NCBI GenBank assembly: GCA_022827625.1
Contig: JAJEIE010000019.1
Coordinates: 248,001 to 312,000, forward strand
DNA length: 64,000 nt
Direction: 5' to 3'
DNA from: Candidatus Poribacteria bacterium
GTDB lineage: Bacteria > Poribacteria > WGA-4E > WGA-3G
Under the pieces are notes generated by a model. It worked only from the letters and a program-made list of their open reading frames with translations, was not told the origin of the DNA and did not search any database. A program made the position numbers and the translations under genes. Below, piece after piece: positions 53,172 through 61,541 of the stretch (within the stretch, counting starts at the first letter, position 1; every line of letters starts with the position of its first letter).

Positions 53172-54722
53172 CTAATCTCCGACATTTGCATAGAAAAATG
53201 GTGGCATTGTCAAAGCGACGACATCATCTTCGCCAGAGATTTCGCGTGCCATTGCGAGCGCGTCGTCCAAGTTTTTCGCCCAATCCACACCTAACCGTTT
53301 CGCCACCCGCGGTTCCTTTGGACCCACAAGAATGACTTTCGAGAGATATTTCAGTGGATACGTCGCCCAATACCAAACCGTAAACGGATGAAAACCGTGA
53401 TGCGCAAACTTATTCCGATAGCAGTCGATTAAATACGGGTCCCTCGCGTATTTCTCCTGAAACTTCTGCTGCATCTCAAACGGTTCTGTGGTATCCGCAA
53501 GCACCTCATCGTAAAACATCTTATAGGCGACATGATACTCTTCATGGAAGATTTCATACGTCGGGTTCATGATGATAACAACGCCGTTTTTCTTGATGAT
53601 GGGTTTGTTATAGAACCAGTTGAAGACGTAGCCCAAGATGTCGCTAACCACTAACACCGGATTGATACGCGCATCAACGGCGTAGGGACTCATATCGGGG
53701 AGGCCGAATACCAACGTGCTAAACTGGCGTGGGATGTCTACTGTCAATTGCGCCTTCATAGATGTCAGCGTTCTCTCGTGGACTGCATCGATGTCGCCTG
53801 CGTTAATCTGTATCGGTTCGTAGTCTGTTCGGACACTCTTGAGAATTCCGTAGCGGAGCGATTCAGGCAGAAGCGATAAGGTTGCGGGTGTAAAGGTTTT
53901 CAAAACCTTCTCTGCGATGTTGCAGTCCCGGTTCGGTTTCCCGACGTATCGGAGATGGAATGGATAGATTGCCCCATTCATCGCCGCTTCAAGGACCAAG
54001 ATGGGTGTCTCTTTCTGAATAAGACGACTCATCCGCTCGATACAGGCGTGCATGTGTGAGCCTTCGGGTTGCATCACATGTGGACTCTCGGAGGTCATGT
54101 GTGGCGAGTGGTGCGGTGCGATGGAGTTATACGTACCGAGACCCACAGCGACAGACTTATGTCCCCCGTTGAGCGGAATCTGTATCATATCGACATAAAT
54201 CACCAGATCGGCTTCAAGCACTGCCTTATCCGTCTCGACGGTTTCATCTTTTTCCGTTTTCCCTACGTGGACAATTTGCTCAGCATCTTCGGCATCGAAG
54301 TTTCGGAGTTGGTGTGGGTAGAACTCGTCCATAATATTTTTGCCGAGCATATAGGCGAGTTCGTGTTCCTTCATCTTGCGGTGTAGTGCCACAGCACACA
54401 TCAGTTGGATATTCTTTTTTTCCACGCCGTATCCGTATAGCATCTTCAGAAGCGTCTCAATCATAATCTGCCGCATATCCGGTTTTTTGGTAAGCGGGAA
54501 AGGTTGGCAGTTATCGTCAAAGAGGATAAGCACTTTTGCGTTGCCGTTGACAAGTTCACGGAGTGGCGACATCTCAAGCGGGTTTTCAAAGGCACGTTGC
54601 GTGTGTTCACTGAGCGCGTCGCGCTTAATGCCGGGAAGCGGTGGCTTGGCGTAGTAGACCTCCGAATTATCCGGCAATTTCGCGTTGATAAGATCGTTTC
54701 CAAAATAGGTAAAGTATTTCAT
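53172..54722 (-). CDS. LarA-like nickel-dependent racemase family protein
   Basis: 516 aa. LarA-type N-terminal domain (DUF2088): KVLILFDDNCQPFP where LarA has D-x-T-R-P, followed by LMCAVALHRKMKEHE with the cofactor-binding His. LarA racemises lactate using a Ni-pincer cofactor; related proteins racemise other 2-hydroxyacids. The D-x-T-R-P change (DDNCQP) means substrate binding differs. Longer than LarA (about 425 aa). No larB, larC or larE in the window. ATG start. Confidence 0.8.
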   Translation of the reverse strand: MKYFTYFGNDLINAKLPDNSEVYYAKPPLPGIKRDALSEHTQRAFENPLEMSPLRELVNGNAKVLILFDDNCQPFPLTKKPDMRQIMIETLLKMLYGYGVEKKNIQLMCAVALHRKMKEHELAYMLGKNIMDEFYPHQLRNFDAEDAEQIVHVGKTEKDETVETDKAVLEADLVIYVDMIQIPLNGGHKSVAVGLGTYNSIAPHHSPHMTSESPHVMQPEGSHMHACIERMSRLIQKETPILVLEAAMNGAIYPFHLRYVGKPNRDCNIAEKVLKTFTPATLSLLPESLRYGILKSVRTDYEPIQINAGDIDAVHERTLTSMKAQLTVDIPRQFSTLVFGLPDMSPYAVDARINPVLVVSDILGYVFNWFYNKPIIKKNGVVIIMNPTYEIFHEEYHVAYKMFYDEVLADTTEPFEMQQKFQEKYARDPYLIDCYRNKFAHHGFHPFTVWYWATYPLKYLSKVILVGPKEPRVAKRLGVDWAKNLDDALAMAREISGEDDVVALTMPPFFYANVGD

Positions 54723-54823
54723 GCGACAGTTTCAGTTAATATCCGTAGGGATTCCAGATTTCAATCTATTTTAGCATAGTTTAATGGGGTATTGCAAGTT
54801 TATTATCAAAACAATGCCACGAG

Positions 54824-54866
54824 TTCTATATGGATTGGGCGCGTCTATTGCCCATTTCATATAGAA
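54824..54866. repeat. Hairpin with nested arms
   Basis: TTCTATATG / CATATAGAA outer arms and ATTGGGC / GCCCAT inner arms. It lies between the LarA-like gene and the 175-aa gene and may stop transcription of the latter or be a dispersed element. Confidence 0.55.
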
Positions 54867-54896
54867 TTTGGGGATTCCGGGCAGAGTAAAATTTGT

Positions 54897-55424
54897 TTAT
54901 GGTGAGTTACTTGGAAGAGGCGGTAAGTCCGATTCACTAAAATCAAGCGTAAAAGTCCGAGAATACTCTTTACCTTGTAGGTCCTCATAAGTGACATCAA
55001 TATCGACTGAGCCTTGGCTCAAATCGACCGATCCAGTGAGTCGACTGACTTGGTTACGCTCTATTTTCTGTCCGGGGGCAAGGAGGATAATTCCCCTATT
55101 GAGAAATCCAATCTGATTAAGGGGTACGCCCCCATGAGGTGTGAAACCAATGGGTACTCCAAACTTAATTTTACGGGCAACTCCAGTACCTACGTTTTCT
55201 ACACAAAGTGTGGCCACAATAGTTTCAAAAATGCTTTGGTCTAACCCTCTCTCACTTACAAGACCACTGATTACTTTCTCACGAAGTAGATAAACTATGA
55301 TTTCAGGTTTGTTGGCAGTGTCTACGAGTTTTCTTGTCAAGTAGGCGTACCAACCCGTGATGACTACCAACACAAAAGTTGAAATTACAGTGAGAGCACC
55401 ACTATTGTTATTCAACCACTCCAT
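54897..55424 (-). CDS. Membrane protein with periplasmic or cytosolic beta domain, uncharacterised
   Basis: 175 aa. One transmembrane helix at 12-30 (LTVISTFVLVVITGWYAYL). The rest looks like a beta-sandwich: IVATLCVENVGTGVARKI, LLAPGQKIERNQVS, VDIDVTYEDLQGKEYSRTF. No family recognised. ATG start. Last gene of a five-gene minus-strand cluster of unknown role. Confidence 0.65.
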   Translation of the reverse strand: MEWLNNNSGALTVISTFVLVVITGWYAYLTRKLVDTANKPEIIVYLLREKVISGLVSERGLDQSIFETIVATLCVENVGTGVARKIKFGVPIGFTPHGGVPLNQIGFLNRGIILLAPGQKIERNQVSRLTGSVDLSQGSVDIDVTYEDLQGKEYSRTFTLDFSESDLPPLPSNSP

Positions 55425-55430
55425 TATGAA

Positions 55431-55664
55431 TCAGATCTCCATGGCAATGTTTTTCATTTCGCTTCGAATGATAGAGTTTGTTTCTCGATTAACGACGCGA
55501 AACTCCATCTTTATCTGGCCATTTTCATCGGCATAACGGAGGATGTTTGGATCGTTGACATTCACCTGCATATACTCGTTAACATAACATTCCACAACAA
55601 CAGGTTCATTCCTATCGTTCGGATATGTTATTTTTACATTTTTGTGGAATTGTTGATCGTTCAT
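55431..55664 (-). CDS. Uncharacterised 77-aa protein
   Basis: Beta-rich: MNDQQFHKNVKITYPND, VVVECYVNEYMQVNVNDPN, IKMEFRVVNRETNS. AGAGGG precedes ATG 55664; an upstream in-frame TTG at 55736 starts in the stop of the previous gene and is less likely. Six bases before the 175-aa gene. Function unknown. Confidence 0.6.
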   Translation of the reverse strand: MNDQQFHKNVKITYPNDRNEPVVVECYVNEYMQVNVNDPNILRYADENGQIKMEFRVVNRETNSIIRSEMKNIAMEI

Positions 55665-55736
55665 TGTCTTATTCCCTCTGGATTTAGTGATAGTTTCTAC
55701 AGCAATAGATATGTGTTCAAGTCCGTTCCAATTCAA

Positions 55737-56075
55737 TCAAAGGTTTCCTTCGCGGGCGCGTTCGATTAAGAGGGCAATCATTCGCCGCTCAATATCGATT
55801 AAAGTACGTCCTATAGAGGTTCGCGCCCAGACTTCGTTAATCGCACGCTTTTTACTCAGGACGCCCAGCCCAAGGATGCCTACATCAAAATTGGGACGTT
55901 GCCGAATGCGTTCCGCAACCAATTCTGACTGTTGCTCAGGGGTCAATTGGATAAATGAAAACCGTGCGGGTTCTCCTTCTACCACTTCCCGCAAAGAGAG
56001 CCCCTGTCCGTCGGGATCCATAGCCACCGGACGACTCCAGTGGTCCTCGCGAGGCGTTGGTGCATTATTCGCCAT
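55737..56075 (-). CDS. Uncharacterised 112-aa protein
   Basis: No family recognised. N-terminus is polar with DHWSRPVAMDPDGQG, centre LTPEQQSELVAERIRQRPN, and C-terminus helical with IGRTLIDIERRMIALLIER. AGGAGA precedes ATG. Located in the cluster of small genes 54.9-56.7 kb. No membrane segment. Confidence 0.6.
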   Translation of the reverse strand: MANNAPTPREDHWSRPVAMDPDGQGLSLREVVEGEPARFSFIQLTPEQQSELVAERIRQRPNFDVGILGLGVLSKKRAINEVWARTSIGRTLIDIERRMIALLIERAREGNL

Positions 56076-56138
56076 GATGGTCTCCTAAAAAATAAGTTAC
56101 TCTTTTTGTAGAATAAGGTTATCTATCATAATTATATC

Positions 56139-56482
56139 TTAACATATTCCAAAGCAAAAATCAATAGGTTCCCTAATATACGTCACGAATTGGGTATCTT
56201 CACTGAGCGGCGCGAATATTGCTTCCTCTTTTGGTGTTTGAACCGTGCCGCCTGCCTGAGATGGTAGTAGCGTGGGCAGTGCATGACATTCGGTCGTAGA
56301 ATTGGGTAAAGCACGCGTTGGGTTTTCTGCTGAGGGTTGCCGAGCTGCGGGCACTGGGTAAAGTCGTGGAGTTGAAACAGGCGTGCGACGGCGTTGGGTG
56401 CGATAAAAACGCCAAGTCCCGGCACTGCCATTTGATGTTTCGGTCTGATGATGTCTCTATCAAATTCACTTCCAATCAGCAT
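56139..56482 (-). pseudogene. Probable frameshifted small gene
   Basis: The frame starting ATG 56482 directly after the 81-aa gene (TAA-ATG) begins protein-like: MLIGSEFDRDIIRPKH, LGVFIAPNAVARLFQLHD. After about residue 45 it becomes Cys/His/Arg-rich. A different frame then reads protein-like to 56139: TRALPNSTTECHALP, KEEAIFAPLSEDTQF. This suggests one gene of about 110 residues with a frameshift near 56340-56350. Real gene, error or coincidence cannot be separated here. Confidence 0.4.
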
Positions 56483-56728
56483 TTACATTCCCTCCATGCG
56501 TTCGAGTGTCAAAACGATGTCGCCCCAATCGTAATGCTTAAGCGTCCCGTCGCGTAGCCAATATCCCGCGGCATACGGAATTGACCGATAACCGAGGTCG
56601 TGAAGCGTCTGCTGTGCCCAATCTTCTGCAGCAGACTCGAGCTCCTGTTGTGTTGCACCGGTGATTTCCTTGCTGGATAAGAGCGTCCCACCGGATTGTG
56701 TTTTCAGGGTTGCTTGTGCTGTAAACAT
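56483..56728 (-). CDS. Uncharacterised 81-aa protein
   Basis: First gene of the small-gene cluster. MFTAQATLKTQSGG, ESAAEDWAQQTLHDLGYRS, YWLRDGTLKHYDWGD. No family recognised, no signal or membrane segment. It abuts the next gene (stop TAA followed by ATG). Confidence 0.65.
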   Translation of the reverse strand: MFTAQATLKTQSGGTLLSSKEITGATQQELESAAEDWAQQTLHDLGYRSIPYAAGYWLRDGTLKHYDWGDIVLTLERMEGM

Positions 56729-56827
56729 GTTTTCCTTCTTGTAAAGTTAACCCAAGTTGCTACTTACAAGATTTTAGGTAGGCAGCCACCCGTTTTAACG
56801 AAAGGTATTCATTCTCCAGAGAAGTGT

Positions 56828-56850
56828 TGTAGCGCAAACTGTTAGTTTGC
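56828..56850. repeat. Half copy of family A arm
   Basis: TGTAGCGCAAACTGTTAGTT then TGC, matching the left arm at 16221. One arm only. Confidence 0.75.
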
Positions 56851-56946
56851 GTGCTTTATCAGACACGTTAAAAGTTTCTACAGCAAAGGTGGCAACTTAC
56901 GTTAAAGTTAGGGGACAATGTGAGTCGCGCCCTTTGGTTTATTCAT

Positions 56947-58332
56947 TTACGCCTCAAATAAAATCTTCTGCTGCATATGCTTCCCTGTCCACGGATTCGC
57001 CAGCGAGGGGAGGGTCAATATTCGATTCCATCGTTCGTCGTTTCTGTAGTATTCCTCAATAGAGAAACACTGTATAGGGGTGTAAGTGGTTTCACCCATC
57101 CTTATAGAGTCTAAAGTATGTTTCCAATTGCGTTGTGCCGTTTGCGCATCAAGAGTGATTAGGATACCCATCGCGGCGTTCTCGTTTCGGATATTCGCGT
57201 GAAGTCTATCAAACTTCGCCTTCTGTGAGCCAGCGGCACCTGTAACCTGAACGATAATCGCTTTGCGATCCATGTTATCAGGCGTGTTAAGGAACATCCC
57301 AAACCCGTCAATACCATCATCGCCAACTTTCTGTGGGTTGGATGCCAAGCCATCTATAAGTGAGATCGCCCAGTCCTGGAACTTGAAGGGATTGGTTCTG
57401 GCAAGTTGACGGGCGGTGTCTATATCAACGGGCACGCCTTGGATGGGTAGAGACTCAATACCGTTTGGCGAAAGACGATAGCGGTTAATCAAACGTAGTG
57501 CGAAGGGCAGGATGTCTATACCGATAACATCCCTGCCGTTTTTCTTAGCGGCTTCTATTGTCGTACCACAGCCCGCGAAAGGGTCAAGCACGAGATCACC
57601 GGGATTAGAGGAGGCTTTGATAATGCGTTCATAGAGGGCAATCGGTTTTTGAGTTGGATATCCGAGGCGTTCATTTGCCATGTTATTTATCGTCGGAATA
57701 TCTACCCAATAATCTACCATTCCTTTTTCTTTTCCCGCCATCATTGCACTTGTAGATGGCATAGTTGGTTTATCAAAATACCAATTGGAACTTTTCGTAT
57801 AGAAAAGAATAATATCATGTTTTCTTGAAAAGACCTTAGATGAACTTCCTCCCAGTCCATAACACCAAACGATCTCATTCCGAAAGTTGTTCTCACCGAA
57901 AATCGCATCCATCACGAGTTTCAGATAGTGGCTAGCGTAGGGGTCGCAATGCAAATAGATGCTTCCTGTCTCCTTCAAGATACGGTGCATCATAAACAAT
58001 CGTTCCGCCATGTAGGAGGCGTACGATAACATCTTACTCCGCGGAATGAACCCTTCAAATCCGGCAATCACCTTGGATGCAGGGTTGGCGACAGCGTTCT
58101 TGACGCGTTCAACGCGTTCTGCGGACGTGTTGTCCCAGAGCCAGACATCATCAAACGCCTTGATTTGTGGGTCAATACGGAGTCCAGAATCCTTGAAAAC
58201 CTTGTTATATTTCTCGTTGGAGTTGAACGGTGGATCGAGGCAGATTAGGTCGATATAGTTGTCGGGAAAGCCTGACATAATATCAAGGCAATCGCCGTAA
58301 TAGAGCGTGTTGGGGGCAAATGGAGTGTTCAT
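56947..58332 (-). CDS. DNA methyltransferase with nuclease-like C-terminal tail
   Basis: 461 aa. Beta-class amino-methyltransferase: catalytic motif DPPF at 33-36, SAM motif DPFAGCGTT at 250-258. The C-terminal region DDGIDG (338-343) plus IIVQVTG (359-365) resembles Mrr-like nuclease domains where D and Q-x-K are catalytic; here the Lys position is Thr, so cleavage may be lost. Likely modifies N6-A or N4-C at an unknown site. Orphan: no separate nuclease follows. ATG 58332 is supported by GAGAGGAC; the longer frame to 58461 is not. Confidence 0.87.
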   Translation of the reverse strand: MNTPFAPNTLYYGDCLDIMSGFPDNYIDLICLDPPFNSNEKYNKVFKDSGLRIDPQIKAFDDVWLWDNTSAERVERVKNAVANPASKVIAGFEGFIPRSKMLSYASYMAERLFMMHRILKETGSIYLHCDPYASHYLKLVMDAIFGENNFRNEIVWCYGLGGSSSKVFSRKHDIILFYTKSSNWYFDKPTMPSTSAMMAGKEKGMVDYWVDIPTINNMANERLGYPTQKPIALYERIIKASSNPGDLVLDPFAGCGTTIEAAKKNGRDVIGIDILPFALRLINRYRLSPNGIESLPIQGVPVDIDTARQLARTNPFKFQDWAISLIDGLASNPQKVGDDGIDGFGMFLNTPDNMDRKAIIVQVTGAAGSQKAKFDRLHANIRNENAAMGILITLDAQTAQRNWKHTLDSIRMGETTYTPIQCFSIEEYYRNDERWNRILTLPSLANPWTGKHMQQKILFEA

Positions 58333-58477
58333 AGTCCTCTCGCGGGCTGCAACATGAGAGTAAAGGAATATCCTTTTCTCTGAATCTAAGAAAAATGACA
58401 GGACTATAGGGGTAGGCGCGCCGATGGGCGCGTCAAGAGATAATAGAAAGGTATTTGGCAACCTTCCCTATAGGGTG

Positions 58478-58676
58478 CTGGTTTCCATTAATAATCTCAC
58501 ACGCAAAGCGTCCGTTGTGATACAATAGAAACCAGCGCTGTCATACCAGTACTATGGCAGTGCTAAGCGTCGCGGGTGTTTGTACCACCTGCGGCGCACC
58601 TAAGAAATTAGGAAGCTGCCCTGACGTGAACAACGCTTTATTAGCGAGATACTTTTGAAGCCTTGAGTTCACGTCA
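58478..58676 (+). ncRNA. Structured RNA candidate 1
   Basis: A near-continuous chain of helices: 58478-58485/58528-58535 (CTGGTTTC/GAAACCAG), 58534-58545/58553-58564 (12 pairs), 58567-58578/58586-58597 (12 pairs), 58599-58603/58608-58612, and 58622-58631/58667-58676 (ten perfect pairs). In the two 12-pair helices all four non-Watson-Crick positions are G-U if the plus strand is transcribed but A-C on the minus strand, which favours a plus-strand RNA. No coding sense is apparent. A HEARO/omega-RNA-like identity is a guess; no IscB or TnpB gene is nearby. Confidence 0.6.
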
Positions 58677-58681
58677 AACGT

Positions 58682-58710
58682 ATTATAGCAAAAAAGAAAA
58701 TTTTTGTCAC
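58682..58710 (-). promoter_or_regulatory. Promoter-like pair at the edge of the structured region
   Basis: On the minus strand GTGACA (58710-58705) and TATAAT (58687-58682) are 17 bases apart. Its predicted start falls on the first helix arm at about 58676. This conflicts with the strand suggested by the G-U pattern, so either a second transcript exists or one inference is wrong. Confidence 0.55.
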
Positions 58711-58991
58711 GATTTTTTTCGAGATTCCAGCGCACTCTGCATTCAGGATGGGAACTCTATGCTGGCGCGGTGTGTGGATTGCCGTGTGTCCTGGTGTTAA
58801 AGTCGGTTAGCATTCACCGATCCTATTGATTCACGCAAATGTCAGATTGCTTTCACGCCGGCGACCTTCACGATGATATTTACTATCCTACCAAAGTGTG
58901 GCATTCATGAAGACAAGATTAAAAAATTCCTTTTGATTGAACTGAAGCTCAGTAAGTAAATTCATATAGCATTATGTAGATTTTCCAGGCC

Positions 58992-59073
58992 CCAGTCCTT
59001 TATCCCCCTGCTAAGGTGGGAAGGGTGGCAGAAACGGAAAAGGATTCCGCTCTTAGCAGTGCCACCCGACTGG
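58992..59073. ncRNA. Structured RNA candidate 2 with pseudoknot
   Basis: Three segments pair perfectly with one continuous 22-base stretch, 59052-59073: CTGCTAAG (59008-59015) with CTTAGCAG (59052-59059), GGGTGGCA (59023-59030) with TGCCACCC (59060-59067), and CCAGTC (58992-58997) with GACTGG (59068-59073). The first two helices cross, forming a pseudoknot around the hairpin CGGAA/TTCCG (59035-59049). Strand not settled; on the minus strand a TATACT box lies just before it. Confidence 0.6.
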
Positions 59074-59280
59074 TTTTAAGAGTATAGCATAAAAAGCGAA
59101 AAAAATTACAAATCTTCTTCTTTGCTGAAGTGCCAGCGCTTATTAGGGCCAAAATTCTGTAAACTTACGACAAGTGTTATTGATCAAATTCAAGAGGTGT
59201 CAAATGGTTTCCTAACGCCGAGTGCAGGCGTTTCTGATTATACACCTATGTGATAAGATCCCAAAGCAAAATCAACACAA

Positions 59281-61251
59281 TCAACCCGGCAGCAAACGAT
59301 ACCCAATCCCAGTAAAAAGCCCAACAACAATCCATATCCCACCAATAAAACACTCCCCTAACACAACACCCAAAACCAGCGGACGGAGTTTACGATACTG
59401 CGCAACACCACCAAACTTCAAAACCGTATATTTCAGAAACCAACCAATGAAAAATGAACCCCAAAAACAAAAAGTCGCATAACTCGTTATCAGTAGCGCA
59501 CCGATCGGATGCAGTTTCCACCAGAGATAATGATGCCGCATCCAGAGCATCCCAAACATCGTGAAACCGCCAAAGATAAACGAACCAATCCGCTCCAATT
59601 CAATACCACTTGGATTTTGGAGAATACTCGTGAGTCGGTTAAATGGAACCGTTGTAGAGATCATATACGTCCAGTGCTGTAGATTCACTGCGCCGTGTGT
59701 ATAGGCGAGGTCCAGAGAGGAGTAGTAGGAGACACCCATCGCCAAGACGATAGCGATGCCTATCGCCAGCAGAAATGGACGTTGTTTCAGACGCAGCGGC
59801 TCTGCGAGTTTGAAGTTGTTCATCACCCCCGGCATCAAAATTTCCCGCATGTCGAACATCAAGACCCGTTCATAAGCCACCAAGGTCCAGCTGGAGGCGT
59901 TCACACGGGAGCTGCCGAACAACGTAATCAGGAATTCTCCCGGTAAAAAGGAGTAGATAATAAAGAGTAAACCGCCGTTCGCCACCATCCACGTCCCCAC
60001 CGTCGTTATCGCAAGGAAGATGCCGAGCATAACAAGTGCCACCCAGACGCTCATCCCCGCGAGGCTGCAGATCAGCGTAAGCAGCAAGATACCGACAATA
60101 AATCCGCCTACTGCCCAGACGTACGGCAAAGGTTCGTTACTATCATCGCCTGCGTGTTTCCCAAAAATCGTAGCGAATGCCCGACCGAAGTGGCGTTTAC
60201 CGATAAAGAGGATGAACCCAATAAAGACCAACAGCGCACCCATCTGTTGATTTTGGTGAAAGTTCCACTGGTTCACCTTTGAACCCGTTGCGTAGATGAA
60301 CACCGTCTCCATTTTTCCGAGTAAGAAGAAGAACCAGAAACTGAACGAAATTTCGAGGGTAAGCAGATAGACGATGGCGATGATTGAGGGATAGATAAAA
60401 AAATGTAAATTCGGCCACCACGCCAAAGCGGAGAACGGTTTTTCTGTAAAATATTGAGCAATCGAAAAGTCGAGCGGTGGCCTTGGGAGCGCCGGAAAGT
60501 AGAGGTTTAACCCCCTCAAGCCGTGGAGTATAACCGGTATTGCAAAACCGCACCACATCAGACGCGATTTAAAGAATCGGTTCAGTAGGCTGCTGCCTGA
60601 TGGCGCCTGAAACATCTCCAACGGCAATTGGACAATCGGAAACGTGAACCGTTCGTGTTCTACCCACTGTTTTCGGAGGAGCACTGTCCAACAGATCGTA
60701 ACGAAATAGAAGATGAGCACAAACGCACTCCAGCCGACAATCGGTTTCACCCATGCTCGCCACGGGATTGAATCGCCATCCGGTAATTGTTCATAGAAAT
60801 AGAAGACCGCTTTCGGATCTTTCACGACCATCCAATCGGGAAGGTGCTGATGAAAGAGGGTCGTCCATTCGTTTTCAGCGGTTGCGAAATAGTGTGGACT
60901 CACAGCGAGCGGAACGAGGTATCGCATCAGTCCTGAAGACGGGATGCCGGATGCCACGATCATCATTCCCCAGATAACAAGAAGCTCATTGCCTTGCAAT
61001 TCTGTGCCGGGTTTCAATCGCTTAAGCAGGACATTGACGCTGAGAACGAAAACCAGCATGAAGAAGACAATAGCAATCGGCAGATGGTTTCCTGCGAGAT
61101 AGGTGCCACCAACATGAAAGTCGTTATAGGGCGTAGCGAGACATTGACATATCACCCCTACCATGCCGATAAGCACACTCCGCGCCGTGATGCCTTTGTG
61201 GGTGGAAAGAGTGGTGTGTGGAGATCTCTGTAAAATGGCTGGGGATGTCAT
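59281..61251 (-). CDS. DUF6785-type multi-pass membrane protein
   Basis: 656 aa, about 14 transmembrane helices. OPT-like sequence for an uncharacterised transporter family: PYNDFHVGGTYLAGNHLP near the N-terminus, GNELLVIWGMMIVASGIPSSG, LRKQWVEHERFTFPIVQLPLE and SFWFFFLLGKMETV. ATG 61251 avoids the overlap with the upstream small gene; an extension to 61296 would overlap by 17 bases. Transported substrate unknown. Minus-strand neighbour of an alcohol dehydrogenase. Confidence 0.82.
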   Translation of the reverse strand: MTSPAILQRSPHTTLSTHKGITARSVLIGMVGVICQCLATPYNDFHVGGTYLAGNHLPIAIVFFMLVFVLSVNVLLKRLKPGTELQGNELLVIWGMMIVASGIPSSGLMRYLVPLAVSPHYFATAENEWTTLFHQHLPDWMVVKDPKAVFYFYEQLPDGDSIPWRAWVKPIVGWSAFVLIFYFVTICWTVLLRKQWVEHERFTFPIVQLPLEMFQAPSGSSLLNRFFKSRLMWCGFAIPVILHGLRGLNLYFPALPRPPLDFSIAQYFTEKPFSALAWWPNLHFFIYPSIIAIVYLLTLEISFSFWFFFLLGKMETVFIYATGSKVNQWNFHQNQQMGALLVFIGFILFIGKRHFGRAFATIFGKHAGDDSNEPLPYVWAVGGFIVGILLLTLICSLAGMSVWVALVMLGIFLAITTVGTWMVANGGLLFIIYSFLPGEFLITLFGSSRVNASSWTLVAYERVLMFDMREILMPGVMNNFKLAEPLRLKQRPFLLAIGIAIVLAMGVSYYSSLDLAYTHGAVNLQHWTYMISTTVPFNRLTSILQNPSGIELERIGSFIFGGFTMFGMLWMRHHYLWWKLHPIGALLITSYATFCFWGSFFIGWFLKYTVLKFGGVAQYRKLRPLVLGVVLGECFIGGIWIVVGLFTGIGYRLLPG

Positions 61252-61279
61252 AGGGAGTGTGTCAGTTTCGCACCGGATA

Positions 61280-61519
61280 TTAGGTATCGGTACCAACGCG
61301 TTGAGCGATCGCGCTGTTTTCTTTCGTGATCCGAATAAGAAACCGTAGTGCTTCGTTTACAGATGCAGCGTCTGGAAATACTTCAGCAACATCAGGCTCT
61401 AATTGGACGACAAATCTACCGAAATGCTTCCGTTCGGGCCCCATTTTTCTTACCTGCAAACTTTTTAAATCGTATTCTGGTCTCAGTTCATCTTCGGTTG
61501 TTGTTTTATCTTTCTTCAT
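61280..61519 (-). CDS. Small protein, antitoxin-like
   Basis: 79 aa from ATG 61519; a TTG at 61558 is possible. Motifs GRFVVQLEPDVAEVFPDA and SVNEALRFLIRI match a common small bacterial protein often next to toxin-type genes; this is from memory. No toxin partner follows; the next gene is a transporter 28 bases away. It starts within 23 bases of the dehydrogenase stop, so translation may be coupled. Confidence 0.6.
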   Translation of the reverse strand: MKKDKTTTEDELRPEYDLKSLQVRKMGPERKHFGRFVVQLEPDVAEVFPDAASVNEALRFLIRITKENSAIAQRVGTDT

Positions 61520-61541
61520 GTCCACTCGAACTCCATTAAAA

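Noticed and set aside
58333-58461. 43-residue extension of the methyltransferase
   Set aside because: Sequence looks untranslated and ATG 58332 has a ribosome site.
58541-58735. 64-codon minus-strand open frame
   Set aside because: It lies on the helices of structured RNA candidate 1 and has no ribosome site.
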